Shown here in pieces: positions 15,907 through 24,151 of a stretch of 33,899 nt of DNA. The number at the start of each line of letters is the position of its first letter. The stretch's first letter is position 1. The stretch comes from Clostridiales bacterium DTU089. GTDB taxonomy: Bacteria; Bacillota; Clostridia; Oscillospirales; Acutalibacteraceae. Under the pieces are notes generated by a model. It had not been told where the DNA came from. It worked only from the letters and a program-made list of their open reading frames with translations, and ran no database searches. Made by a program: the position numbers and the translations under genes. Where the stretch lies: positions 1-33,899 of the forward strand of contig LFSB01000010.1 in the NCBI GenBank assembly GCA_001513045.1, written 5' to 3'.

Positions 15907-17805
15907 TTAGTCCGGCTGATTTTGTGAGAAATTCGGTACGGCGTCCTTTATGAGATGGCGGACATTGTCCGGAGACACGTCTTCAAACGCCTTGAGATGG
16001 TCAAGATATACCTTGTCGTCAAACTGCATCGGTGAGGTCACGAATATCTTGTTGTTGCTTGTCATGTGTCTTCCGGCAAGCTCCTCCTCCAACGAAAGCT
16101 CCTCATACAGCTTCTCTCCGGGACGAAGTCCGGTGAATTCTATTTTTATGTCCTCGTACGGAACGAGTCCGGAAAGCCTTATCAGATTTTCGGCAAGCGA
16201 AAGGATTTTTACCGGCTCGCCCATGTCAAGCACGAAAATCTCGCCTCCGACTGCCAGACCGCCCGCCTGAACAACGAGCTGAGAGGCTTCGGGTATGGTC
16301 ATGAAATAGCGTGTGATATCGGGGTGCGTTACCGTTACGGGACCGCCTGAGGCAATCTGGTCTTTAAAAATCGGGATAACGCTGCCGTTTGAGCCGAGCA
16401 CATTGCCGAAGCGCACCGCGGCAAAAACAGTGTCTGAATGAAGCGAGTTGAAATGCTGGATTGTAAGCTCGGCAAAGCGCTTTGTTGCCCCCATTACGTT
16501 GGTGGGATTGACCGCCTTGTCGGTCGAAAGAAGCACAAACTTCTTAACCTTATGCTCCATGGCGCATTTGGCCGTGTTGTAGGTGCCGAAAATGTTGTTC
16601 TTAATCGCTTCGCACGGGCTGTCCTCCATCAGAGGGACGTGCTTATGGGCCGCAGCGTGGAATACAACATCCGGCTTGAATTCGTCAAAGACCTCGTTGA
16701 GCCTGTCCGGCTCGCGCACGGAGCCTATACGTATATCAACCTCCGGGCTGCCGTGATATTTGTTATCAAGTGCGTTTTTAAGCGCAAAAGCATTGTTTTC
16801 GTAGATGTCGAATATAACTATTTTTTTCGGAGCATATCTGGCGGACTGTCTGCACAGCTCCGAGCCTATTGAACCGCCGCCTCCCGTAACCAGAACCACA
16901 CTGCCCTCAAGATATTCACATACCTTTGTGTCAAGAGTGACCTCGCTTCTTGAAAGAAGGTCGGAAACATCGACATCTCTGAGCTTTTTCCAGTTTTCCT
17001 CCTCTGTTTCGCTGAGCTCACCCAGGTCAAAGCAGGTTTTCAGCTGACAGCCGGTTTTAAGCGCTATTTCCATTATTTCGTGGCGGCGCTCCGGGGTGAG
17101 GGTGGGAATGCACAGGACGATTTCATCAACCTTGTACTTGGCTGCTATTTCGGGTATTTTGCTGCAGCCGCCGAGAATCGGCACACCCTCAATGCGTTTG
17201 CCCTGCTTGAAACGGCTGTCATCAACCATAACAACGACGCTGCCCTTGCGTTGGGGATTTGCGCGAAATTCCTTTAAAATGAGATTGCCCATGTCGCCTG
17301 CGCCTATGAGCATAACTCGGTTGTTGCTTTTGGATATTACCATTCCCAGACCGCTTACATAGGTTGTGCGCAGGAAACGATACAAAAAACGTATTCCGCC
17401 GCAAAGCGTGATAACACAGAAGAAGGCTATGACATATACGCCGAGAGGAATCATTCTCTGTGTATTTATTATGAGGCCGGAGCGCCAGAGAATGTAATCA
17501 AGGATGAATGAGAGCACAGTGCCTGTTGCGGCTGCACTGACAGTCATTACAAGCTCATATGTGCCTGCGTAGCGCCACACGTTGTTGTAGAGCCTGAACA
17601 GGAAGAAAAGAACTATAAAAATCAACGCTATTATCGGAGCACGATAAATAAAATCGAAATAATATTCCACCTCGGCAGATGAACTGGAAAAATTAAAGTA
17701 CACAAAATAGCCCAGCATATAAGATGAGAGCACAAATATAACGTCCGCAATTATAAGAAACAATCGCTTAATGCTCGTCTTGAGCGGCATGAGTTTTTCT
17801 AACAC
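15907..17805 (-). CDS. CapD/PglF-type membrane UDP-sugar 4,6-dehydratase
   Basis: A 632-residue polysaccharide-biosynthesis protein. Four TM helices (about residues 15-145) precede a Rossmann domain (VMLIGAGDMGNLILKE, 164-179) and the linking VSDLLSRSEV segment. An extended SDR domain follows, with the NAD site VLVTGGGGSIGSE (304-316) and the catalytic region LLSTDKAVNPTNVMGATKR, where Ser427, Met438 and Lys442 form the SMK-type triad of PglF/WbpM enzymes instead of SYK. Such enzymes usually make UDP-4-keto-6-deoxy-GlcNAc, the first step to bacillosamine-type sugars for glycans or glycoproteins. Translation starts at GTG 17805, with GGAGAGGG five bases upstream. It has its own strong promoter (17864-17892) and lies 40 bp before ilvE. 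Confidence 0.95.
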   Translation of the reverse strand: MLEKLMPLKTSIKRLFLIIADVIFVLSSYMLGYFVYFNFSSSSAEVEYYFDFIYRAPIIALIFIVLFFLFRLYNNVWRYAGTYELVMTVSAAATGTVLSFILDYILWRSGLIINTQRMIPLGVYVIAFFCVITLCGGIRFLYRFLRTTYVSGLGMVISKSNNRVMLIGAGDMGNLILKEFRANPQRKGSVVVMVDDSRFKQGKRIEGVPILGGCSKIPEIAAKYKVDEIVLCIPTLTPERRHEIMEIALKTGCQLKTCFDLGELSETEEENWKKLRDVDVSDLLSRSEVTLDTKVCEYLEGSVVLVTGGGGSIGSELCRQSARYAPKKIVIFDIYENNAFALKNALDNKYHGSPEVDIRIGSVREPDRLNEVFDEFKPDVVFHAAAHKHVPLMEDSPCEAIKNNIFGTYNTAKCAMEHKVKKFVLLSTDKAVNPTNVMGATKRFAELTIQHFNSLHSDTVFAAVRFGNVLGSNGSVIPIFKDQIASGGPVTVTHPDITRYFMTIPEASQLVVQAGGLAVGGEIFVLDMGEPVKILSLAENLIRLSGLVPYEDIKIEFTGLRPGEKLYEELSLEEELAGRHMTSNNKIFVTSPMQFDDKVYLDHLKAFEDVSPDNVRHLIKDAVPNFSQNQPD

Positions 17806-17863
17806 TTTACCCTCTCCAAAGCATAGTAATAAAACTATACAAAATCAAAATCACTAATAATAA

Positions 17864-17892
17864 ATTATATATCAAAGCTGATAATTTGTCAA
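17864..17892 (-). promoter_or_regulatory. Promoter of the CapD-like / ilvE transcript
   Basis: On the minus strand: TTGACA (17892-17887), a 17-bp spacer, TATAAT (17869-17864): a consensus sigma-A promoter 58 bp before the GTG start. Confidence 0.9.
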
Positions 17893-17940
17893 TGCCGAAG
17901 GGGACTTTTAAAGCGAATGGATTGAATTTTCAGATTGAAT

Positions 17941-18351
17941 TCAATGCGTTCTTGAGCGTGCACCTAAAGCGGCGGCAAGACAGGCTGCCGGAAGAAGAAC
18001 CAGAGACAGCATGTAAAGCAGCGAGGGGGCTGAGAGAAGGGCGCTTATTCCGTAATAGGGAGCCTGAAAAACATTTATGGCAATCCATGCGAAGCCGTAC
18101 TGAATGCCGTAATTGATGTTGACTATGATGAGCGCACCGCAAATTATCGAAGCGACAAAAAATATTATATATGCAGTATTGATTTTCCTGCTTGCGCTTT
18201 CAAAAAGGTATACGGCAGTAAATATTATATATGCCGCGGACAGCACGGCACCGAGCACCTCGTTTCCGCCGTCGGCAATTGATACAAAGTTTACAAAGGC
18301 AGAGGCCGCAAGCGATAGGATTGCCATGACGGTCAGAAATTTATTTTTCAA
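17941..18351 (-). CDS. Small four-TM membrane protein, unknown function
   Basis: I do not recognise this 136-residue hydrophobic protein. It has four predicted membrane spans: about residues 5-20, 29-49, 57-77 and 99-128 (the last may be two). It has short loops, no long soluble domain and a basic C-terminal tail (GARSRTH), in keeping with a small integral membrane protein. The start is TTG at 18351, chosen because GGAGG lies eight bases upstream; the upstream open frame to 18489 lies in promoter DNA. A TTGACC-18-TATAAT promoter precedes it. No obvious terminator follows, and it is separated from the CapD-like gene by that gene's own promoter. Confidence 0.7.
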   Translation of the reverse strand: MKNKFLTVMAILSLAASAFVNFVSIADGGNEVLGAVLSAAYIIFTAVYLFESASRKINTAYIIFFVASIICGALIIVNINYGIQYGFAWIAINVFQAPYYGISALLSAPSLLYMLSLVLLPAACLAAALGARSRTH

Positions 18352-18384
18352 TATGATTACCTCCGTATTAAAGTGGATGAATAC

Positions 18385-18414
18385 ATTATACATCATACAG
18401 GAGCCTGAGGTCAA
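18385..18414 (-). promoter_or_regulatory. Promoter of the small membrane protein gene
   Basis: On the minus strand: TTGACC (18414-18409), an 18-bp spacer, TATAAT (18390-18385), followed by a GGAGG ribosome site and the TTG start at 18351. It is divergent from the phosphatase 2 promoter, with the two -35 boxes about 27 bp apart. Confidence 0.85.
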
Positions 18415-18440
18415 TACAGATAAATGCGAGGGGATTTGTA

Positions 18441-18469
18441 TTGACTTTTTGGCGCGGGGATGATAATAT
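18441..18469 (+). promoter_or_regulatory. Promoter of exported phosphatase 2
   Basis: TTGACT (18441-18446) with either TAATAT (18464-18469, 17-bp spacer) or GATAAT (18462-18467, 15-bp spacer) as the -10, about 42 bp before the start at 18511. Confidence 0.7.
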
Positions 18470-18510
18470 TTATACGAGTTAGTCACCAATAACCGAAAGG
18501 AAGGATAAAC

Positions 18511-19998
18511 ATGAAAATGCTGAAAAAGTCGTTGTGCGCACTGCTTTGTCTGATTATGCTCGTTTCACTTTGCGCGCAAAGCTTCTCTGCGGCGCAGGAG
18601 GGTACAACCCCGAGAAGAATATCCGTAACCGTTAACGGCGACCCGACCTCAAGTCGCGGTCTGTGCTGGTATACCGATGTTAAGAGCGCGTCACTTGCGG
18701 AGTTTTACACAAATGCTCTGCTTACGGGCGAGCCCATAAGCGTTACCTCCTCCGAGGCAACCGAGTGGGAAGGTGCTTATATGCACAAGCTCACTGTTAC
18801 CGGTCTTGAAGCGGGTGTGACCTATTATTACCGTGTCGGTGACGGTACAAACTGGAGCGAGGTCGGCACCTTCCGCACAGATGACGGTGATGCAAGTGTT
18901 AAATTTATCGCTGTAGCCGATGTTCAGGCAAGCTCTCTTGAAAACTTTGAAAAGGGTGCCGACACACTCAGAGCAGCCTTCAGAACCATGCCCGATGCTG
19001 ATTTTGTCGCAAACTGCGGCGATTTTACAAACGACAGCACCAATGAGGAATGGGATTATTATGACCAGGCGTTTGCGCAGATGAATCTTGCCTCAACTCT
19101 TGTGCCGGTTGCCGGAAACCATGACGGTCTGGGCGTATGGCATTGGTTTGACAACATGTTCAATCTCGACACAAGCGAAAGTGTTCAGACTCTCAACGGC
19201 GTAAATTATTCGTTTGATTACGGCAATGCTCATTTTGCGGTGCTCAACACCAACGATATTCTTTCAATATCGGATGCACAGATTCAGTGGCTTAAAAACG
19301 ATATGAACAGCACCTCCAAGGATTGGAAAATCGTGTTCATGCACAAGTCCCCCTATACCCTCGGCAAGGACGGCAAATGGCCGGATGCGCTCTATCTTCA
19401 GGACGCTCTTGCTGCGGCGTGTGATGAGGTAAATGTTGACCTCGTTATGTCCGGACATGACCACATGTATCTGCGCACAAAGCCCCTTACGGGCAACGCG
19501 GTATCCGAGGACGGCACTGTGTACGTTCTTGCGGGAACGGCAGGCTCAAAGAGATATGAAATAAGAAGCTTCCTCGGAGACACCTTCCTCCAGACCGAGT
19601 TTATAGATGCCCTTGCGGTTCAGAAGAACGGCTACGGCAACTACTGGAACGGAAAGAACTGGCACAGCAAGTCCGATACAAACATCGGCGGCTGCTTCAA
19701 CTGCATAAGCATAGACGGCGGCACGCTCACGCTTAAAGCATATATACTTGCCGATGCCAAGGACGAAAACGGTAATGACGTAATAACAAATGTTGACACA
19801 TATTCCGTTACAAAGGCTGTCGGTGAAAATCAGTCCTCCTTCGAGGGCGACAACAGCACGGGCGAGCTGGATTTCTACACCGGAGCGGTGACCTCCTTCG
19901 GCAGTCTTGCTGCATATACGCTGACCTCATGGCTGCCCAAGTTTTTCTCCATACTTCCTGAGATACTTCGAGTATACATCAAATTCGGCACATTTTAA
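18511..19998 (+). CDS. Exported purple-acid-phosphatase-like metallophosphoesterase 2
   Basis: A 495-residue exported enzyme with the same plan as the one at 5976. The signal peptide (residues 1-28) has probable cleavage after SFSA. The Fn3-like PAP N-domain (about 35-122) includes LCWYTD and GVTYYYRVGDG. The calcineurin-fold domain has Asp137 (VADVQ), Asp171 (NCGDFTND), Asn203-His204 (GNHD), His278 (MHKSPY) and GHDH at 315-318. The last 35 residues form a hydrophobic/aromatic tail (LTSWLPKFFSILPEILRVYIKFG) without a basic stop, possibly for surface or membrane attachment. It likely cleaves extracellular phosphoesters. The ribosome site is AAAGGAAGG. It is a single-gene transcript: own promoter upstream, strong terminator downstream. 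Confidence 0.92.
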   Translation: MKMLKKSLCALLCLIMLVSLCAQSFSAAQEGTTPRRISVTVNGDPTSSRGLCWYTDVKSASLAEFYTNALLTGEPISVTSSEATEWEGAYMHKLTVTGLEAGVTYYYRVGDGTNWSEVGTFRTDDGDASVKFIAVADVQASSLENFEKGADTLRAAFRTMPDADFVANCGDFTNDSTNEEWDYYDQAFAQMNLASTLVPVAGNHDGLGVWHWFDNMFNLDTSESVQTLNGVNYSFDYGNAHFAVLNTNDILSISDAQIQWLKNDMNSTSKDWKIVFMHKSPYTLGKDGKWPDALYLQDALAAACDEVNVDLVMSGHDHMYLRTKPLTGNAVSEDGTVYVLAGTAGSKRYEIRSFLGDTFLQTEFIDALAVQKNGYGNYWNGKNWHSKSDTNIGGCFNCISIDGGTLTLKAYILADAKDENGNDVITNVDTYSVTKAVGENQSSFEGDNSTGELDFYTGAVTSFGSLAAYTLTSWLPKFFSILPEILRVYIKFGTF

Positions 19999-20011
19999 AA
20001 GACGGTAAAAA

Positions 20012-20047
20012 GCCGGAGCTACAATAAGCAGCTCCGGCCTTTGTTTT
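20012..20047 (+). terminator. Terminator after exported phosphatase 2
   Basis: GCCGGAGCT (20012-20020), nine-base loop, AGCTCCGGC (20030-20038), then CTTTGTTTT. Perfect 9-bp GC-rich stem; preceding A-rich DNA gives it some activity for the converging GH92 gene as well. Confidence 0.85.
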
Positions 20048-20080
20048 GCCCGGTATGCTTGAGCATCGGCTCCTGTCGCC

Positions 20081-22414
20081 TTAAGCCGCCGTTAAAAATC
20101 CTCCGTTTTCGGCGGGAGTGCTGCCCATAATGAATACGAGCGTTGCACCGTTTGCTATCTGAGAGTGAAGCAATTCCGGAGATTCCAGTCGTACGCCGTT
20201 GAGCGTTACGCTTTGAACATACATGTTTTCGGGTGACTGATTTTCCGCGATTACAGTAAGCACCTTTGAGCCGCCGAGGTTTATTGTGGCTTTATCTACT
20301 ATGGGAGCGCCTATCCAGTAGCGGTCTGTTCCGGCAACGGGGTAGAGTCCCAGGGAGGAAAACACGTACCACGAGCTGAGGGTTCCGCCGTCGTCGTTGC
20401 CGTCAAGGCCGTCAACCTCGGTGCTGTGACGCTCAGTGAGTATCCAGCGCACCCATTTTTGCGTAAGCTCAGGTCGTCCCGCCTCATTGAAAAGGTAGGG
20501 CGCATGTATGTCGTGCTGATTTCCCTGCCAATAGCCCGGCCCCGGGTCAAGCGCCGCCATGGATTCACTGGCGTTTGCCATAAACTCCTCAAGCTGACTT
20601 ACAAAATATTTTTTGCTCGGGAACAGAGAGATAAGCCCTTGTGCGTCCTGCGGAACGCCCCAGCGCCAATGCGCGGCGCTTCCCTCACAGTAGCCCTTTG
20701 CATATTTCACCGGCAGTATTTCATCATAATAGCTTGTTACATCAGGCGAGAACGGCTCGACCCATGAGCCGTCCGAGCTCCTCGCCTGAAAATATTTCGT
20801 TTCGCTGTTATATAGATTTTTGTATGAGAGCGCTCTGTGCGAAAAATATTCAGCGTCCTCCGACTTGCCGAGTGCCTGTGCAAACAGTGCGATGCTGTTG
20901 TCCGCCCACGCATATTCGAGCGTGCGGCTGACAGATATTTTTGAGGTGTCGGCAGGGCAGTATCCGTATTTTATATAGTCCTCGATATTGTCGCGACCGT
21001 CGGATTGCGGCTCGGCGGTTTGTGTGGCGGTCTTTTTCATAAAGGTAAATGCCTTTTCTGCATCAAAGTCGGTTATGCCCTTGAGGTAGGCTTCGGATAT
21101 GACCATATCTGCCGGAGAACCGAACATGGAGCCGGTATAACCGCCTCCCGCAGGCCAGCGCGGAAGATTTCCGCCGATTTCCGCCATGCAAATGAGGCTT
21201 TTTATGCAGTCAAGCTGAATTTCGGGAGCTACAAGCGTAAGCAGGGGGTGCTCTGTTCTGAAGGTATCCCAAAGCGACATATCCGTGCGGTAGGTGAAGC
21301 CCTCGGCTTTCCCGATTTGCCCGGAAAACCCGAGATATTCGCCGTTTACGTCCGTAAAATTGCTCGGCATTATCATGGAGTGGTACAGGGCGGTGTAGAA
21401 TATCGTCTTTATATCCTCGTCGGAGGTTTCGATTGTTGCGCGTGAGAGCCATGAATCCCATGAGCTGCGCGCAAGCGTGCGTATGCTTTCAAAGCTCAGC
21501 TGTCCGGCTTCTGCTTCAAGATTTTCTCTTGCATTTTCAACACTTACAAAGCTTATCGCGAGCTTCAGCTCAACAGGCTTTCCGTTTATATTTCCGAAGT
21601 TCAAATCCGCACCGGTGTCGTCGCCGGAGGCTTCCGCCCTGTCCGGCAAATTCCCGTCCGCGTCCCAGGTTGCATAGCTCTCAAACGGAGTATTGAATTG
21701 TGCAACAAAGTAAGCCTTGAGTCCTCCGTATCTTCCGGCAAACTGTGTGTCAACAGTGCCGTAGCCCTCAACCTCATTTGTGCCGGGCAATATTTTTACA
21801 CTTCCGTCGAAGGCCTTGCCTCCGGTAAGAAAGCTCGTTGCGTCAATAAATATATGCGCATCGCGGCTTGTTGAGAAGGTGTAGCGGTGCACGCCGACAT
21901 GAGTAGTGGCGGTGAGCTCCGCAAGACAGCTTTCGGTCGGCAGCTTTACAGCGTAGTAGCCGGCGGTGGCCACCTCATCGGAATGTGAAAAGGCAAGAGG
22001 AGTTTTAAGTCTGTTTACAGGGCTTGAGCCTCCGGCTGACGGAGTGACCCGGAAATGCCCCATATCCTTGGCTCCGGTTCCGTAGAGTCTGGTGTGGCTG
22101 AAGCCGAAGGTGAAGTTGTGTGTATAGTAATAGCCCGAGTTACCGCATGAGAAGAGACTCACACCGCCGGGAAGTGTTGTGTCCGGACCGAGCTTTACAG
22201 AACCGAACGGCGTTGTGGCGGCCGGTGTAAGCATTGCGCATGCCCACGGAATTCCGCCGGTTCCTATAAACGGGTCAACCCATTGACCGTATTCACCGGG
22301 CAGCGTATCCGGCATTTCACCCGATGGCGGAAGTGACGCGGGAAGCAGAGATGAAACAATAAGTGTAAGGGTCAGTATGAGATGCTGAAGCTTTTTTGAA
22401 ATTTCCCAAATCAT
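20081..22414 (-). CDS. GH92 alpha-mannosidase, exported
   Basis: A 777-residue GH92 enzyme; the family consists of Ca2+-dependent inverting exo-alpha-mannosidases acting on alpha-1,2/1,3/1,4/1,6-linked mannose in N-glycans or yeast mannan. The N-terminus (residues about 8-27, LQHLILTLTLIVSSLLPASL) is a signal peptide or anchor. The N-terminal beta-sandwich starts at WVDPFIGTGG and includes PFGSVKLGPDT and FGFSHTRLYG. The (alpha/alpha)6 barrel follows, with the hallmark GNDDGGTLSSWYVFSSLGLYPV (from residue 672), whose Asp residues belong to the family's catalytic base region. The start at 22414 has GGAGG eight bases upstream; an ATG five codons earlier overlaps that site. It is downstream of the histidine phosphatase by 58 bp, probably one operon. 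Confidence 0.96.
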   Translation of the reverse strand: MIWEISKKLQHLILTLTLIVSSLLPASLPPSGEMPDTLPGEYGQWVDPFIGTGGIPWACAMLTPAATTPFGSVKLGPDTTLPGGVSLFSCGNSGYYYTHNFTFGFSHTRLYGTGAKDMGHFRVTPSAGGSSPVNRLKTPLAFSHSDEVATAGYYAVKLPTESCLAELTATTHVGVHRYTFSTSRDAHIFIDATSFLTGGKAFDGSVKILPGTNEVEGYGTVDTQFAGRYGGLKAYFVAQFNTPFESYATWDADGNLPDRAEASGDDTGADLNFGNINGKPVELKLAISFVSVENARENLEAEAGQLSFESIRTLARSSWDSWLSRATIETSDEDIKTIFYTALYHSMIMPSNFTDVNGEYLGFSGQIGKAEGFTYRTDMSLWDTFRTEHPLLTLVAPEIQLDCIKSLICMAEIGGNLPRWPAGGGYTGSMFGSPADMVISEAYLKGITDFDAEKAFTFMKKTATQTAEPQSDGRDNIEDYIKYGYCPADTSKISVSRTLEYAWADNSIALFAQALGKSEDAEYFSHRALSYKNLYNSETKYFQARSSDGSWVEPFSPDVTSYYDEILPVKYAKGYCEGSAAHWRWGVPQDAQGLISLFPSKKYFVSQLEEFMANASESMAALDPGPGYWQGNQHDIHAPYLFNEAGRPELTQKWVRWILTERHSTEVDGLDGNDDGGTLSSWYVFSSLGLYPVAGTDRYWIGAPIVDKATINLGGSKVLTVIAENQSPENMYVQSVTLNGVRLESPELLHSQIANGATLVFIMGSTPAENGGFLTAA

Positions 22415-22472
22415 TGTCTGTACCTCCATTATGCTTTTTTAAACGGCGTACGGGCCTTTGCTGTGCGATAGC

Positions 22473-23180
22473 TTATATGTTGAAGCCCAGCATGGGGAAT
22501 TGTGTGTGCAGGTGAGAGTGGTCGTTGTGATATGCTACGACGGTGTCGGCGCCGTACAGTCCGGTGCCCTTGGCATAAAATATGAATTTTGTAACGCCGG
22601 TATTATAAAAATCGGCATCGAAAGGCTGATTACTGTCAAGCCCGAGAGCGGCAAAATAGATGAAGGTATTGAAGCATGCGTGAGCGGCAACGAGCACCTT
22701 TTCTCCGCTTTTAAAACGGCGGCGCAGACCGGCTATGAACTCATTTGCGCGAAAAAGACGCGCTGCGTCATCCTCGCAGGACATATCCAGCGAAAAGTCG
22801 CTTTGCGGACATACGGCGCAGGGGAGCAGAGCTTTAAGCTGCTCCGGAGTTTTATACGCCTGCTCGCTGCATGTTCCGGATTCGGAAAGTATTGGATATA
22901 TTTCGACCTCATGCGCACCGCCGGCAGACTGATTTTCGGTTACCGCCCGCGCGGTGGACATTGCCCGGCGCAGACCGCTCGACATTACGCAATCAAGTGT
23001 GACGCGTGAGAAATGCTCGCCGAGGAGCCTTGCCTGAAGCTCGCCGTCGGGTGTGAGTCTCGGGTCGGCATCATCCTCCGGCAGACGTCCCGGGGTATCT
23101 CTCGGGACATTTCCGTAGGATTCGCCGTGGCGTACAAGGTATAATTCAAGTTCAACTACAGGGGTTATCTTATCTGACAT
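22473..23180 (-). CDS. Histidine phosphatase family protein (phosphoglycerate-mutase-like)
   Basis: A 235-residue member of branch 1 of the histidine phosphatase superfamily. The phospho-accepting His18 sits in YLVRHGESYGN, the conserved RLTPDGELQARLLGEHF follows, and the second histidine is in VLVAAHACFNTFIYFAALG. Residues 82-160 carry the variable substrate lobe. It may be a phosphatase of sugar phosphates or another small molecule; mutase activity is less likely. There is no signal peptide. The start at 23180 is preceded by AGGCGG. Promoter TTGAAA-17-TAAACT (23240-23212, minus) lies directly upstream. It is first in a probable operon with GH92 and divergent from the MBL gene. Confidence 0.9.
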   Translation of the reverse strand: MSDKITPVVELELYLVRHGESYGNVPRDTPGRLPEDDADPRLTPDGELQARLLGEHFSRVTLDCVMSSGLRRAMSTARAVTENQSAGGAHEVEIYPILSESGTCSEQAYKTPEQLKALLPCAVCPQSDFSLDMSCEDDAARLFRANEFIAGLRRRFKSGEKVLVAAHACFNTFIYFAALGLDSNQPFDADFYNTGVTKFIFYAKGTGLYGADTVVAYHNDHSHLHTQFPMLGFNI

Positions 23181-23211
23181 TGTATGTTTACCGCCTTTTT
23201 GATTTTTTTTA

Positions 23212-23240
23212 AGTTTAGCATACGCGGTGCTTTTTTTCAA
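23212..23240 (-). promoter_or_regulatory. Promoter of the histidine phosphatase / GH92 operon
   Basis: On the minus strand: TTGAAA (23240-23235), a 17-bp spacer, TAAACT (23217-23212). The -35 end lies about 24 bp from the inverted repeat at 23264-23287, so a protein bound there could affect both promoters. Confidence 0.6.
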
Positions 23241-23260
23241 GGCGGACGAAGGGATTTTGC

Positions 23261-23289
23261 TTGTATACACCGTTGAGCCGGTGTATAAT
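23261..23289 (+). promoter_or_regulatory. Promoter of the MBL-fold hydrolase
   Basis: TTGTAT (23261-23266), a 17-bp spacer and a perfect TATAAT (23284-23289), 33 bp before the start at 23322. The spacer and -10 are overlaid by the inverted repeat at 23264-23287. Confidence 0.75.
23264..23287. promoter_or_regulatory. Inverted repeat, candidate operator
   Basis: TATACACCG (23264-23272), six bases, CGGTGTATA (23279-23287): a perfect 9-bp dyad whose right arm overlaps the -10 of the MBL promoter. The size and symmetry suit a dimeric repressor of the TetR, GntR or MarR type; no regulator gene is adjacent, so the protein is unknown. Confidence 0.7.
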
Positions 23290-23321
23290 CAAGAAAACGG
23301 TTTTTGCATGGAGGGATTGGG

Positions 23322-24104
23322 ATGGCAAAGGAGTTTCCGTATGAAATAAAGCAGATAGCGCCGGGAATACATCTGATAAACGAGTCGTTCAGCACGATGT
23401 TTGTTGTTCAGGGGGATACCCGCGCACTTATTATTGATTGCGGTACAGGTACCGGCGATTTCAAAAGTGTAATCGAAAGCATTACCTCATTGCCCTATGA
23501 CCTTGTCGCCACGCACGCACATGTTGACCATATCGGCGGAAGAGGTCAGTTTTCCGATATTTTTATTTCGGCAGCCGATGCCGCTAAGATAAAATCAGTA
23601 ACTCCTGCTTATCGCAGGATATATGCGGTGTCAAATAAGCTTACGGGAATGAATAAGGTGCCGCTTTCAAGTGTGAATTTTACACCGGTCAAGCTTGAGC
23701 CGACTGTGCATATCATAGGCGACGGCTACAGATTTGACCTCGGCGGCAGAGTCCTTGAGGTGCTTGAAACGCCCGGACACACCTGCGGGTCCTTATGCCT
23801 TCTTTCAAAAAGCGACGGTATAATATTTACCGGAGATGTGGCGAATGAGTTTCTGTTTATGTGGATGAGCAACTGCACCACCGTTGAGGCTGTGCTCCCG
23901 ACGCTCGACAGATTGCTTTCAACCGACGGTTACGAAACGGTGTGGGCATCGCACACCACCGAACCGATGACGCGTGAGGATATCGTGAAATGCCGTGAGT
24001 GTGTTGCCGCGCTTTCAAAACGCAAAAATTCCGTTTTGCCGTTTATAAAGATGTTTAAACAGGGAGATTCGGTAATAATATACCGCGCAACGCACATCCA
24101 TTAA
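23322..24104 (+). CDS. MBL-fold metallo-hydrolase
   Basis: A 260-residue metallo-beta-lactamase-fold enzyme with a complete dinuclear zinc set: THAHVDH (His65, His67, Asp69, His70), His153 (TPGHTCGSL), Asp172 (FTGDV) and His211 (WASHTTEP). It is of the glyoxalase II/lactonase-like general group; the substrate is not readable. There is no signal peptide, so it is cytoplasmic. The start at ATG 23322 is chosen for GGAGGG six bases upstream. It has its own promoter overlapped by a perfect inverted repeat and ends at a bidirectional terminator shared with glpK. Confidence 0.92.
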   Translation: MAKEFPYEIKQIAPGIHLINESFSTMFVVQGDTRALIIDCGTGTGDFKSVIESITSLPYDLVATHAHVDHIGGRGQFSDIFISAADAAKIKSVTPAYRRIYAVSNKLTGMNKVPLSSVNFTPVKLEPTVHIIGDGYRFDLGGRVLEVLETPGHTCGSLCLLSKSDGIIFTGDVANEFLFMWMSNCTTVEAVLPTLDRLLSTDGYETVWASHTTEPMTREDIVKCRECVAALSKRKNSVLPFIKMFKQGDSVIIYRATHIH

Positions 24105-24112
24105 AAACAAAC

Positions 24113-24151
24113 AAATCCGGCTGTTGTATCAATTACAGCAGCCGGATTTTT
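24113..24151. terminator. Bidirectional terminator between MBL hydrolase and glpK
   Basis: AAATCCGGCTGTTGTA pairs with TTACAGCAGCCGGATTT across a short loop and is followed by TTTTT. The complementary strand reads into ATTTGTTTGTTTTTAA. The stem lies directly against the glpK stop codon (24151-24153). Confidence 0.88.

Noticed and set aside
18352-18489. N-terminal extension of the small membrane protein up to 18489
   Set aside because: This DNA contains a consensus promoter and a GGAGG site placed for TTG 18351; the extension residues are not membrane-like or signal-like.
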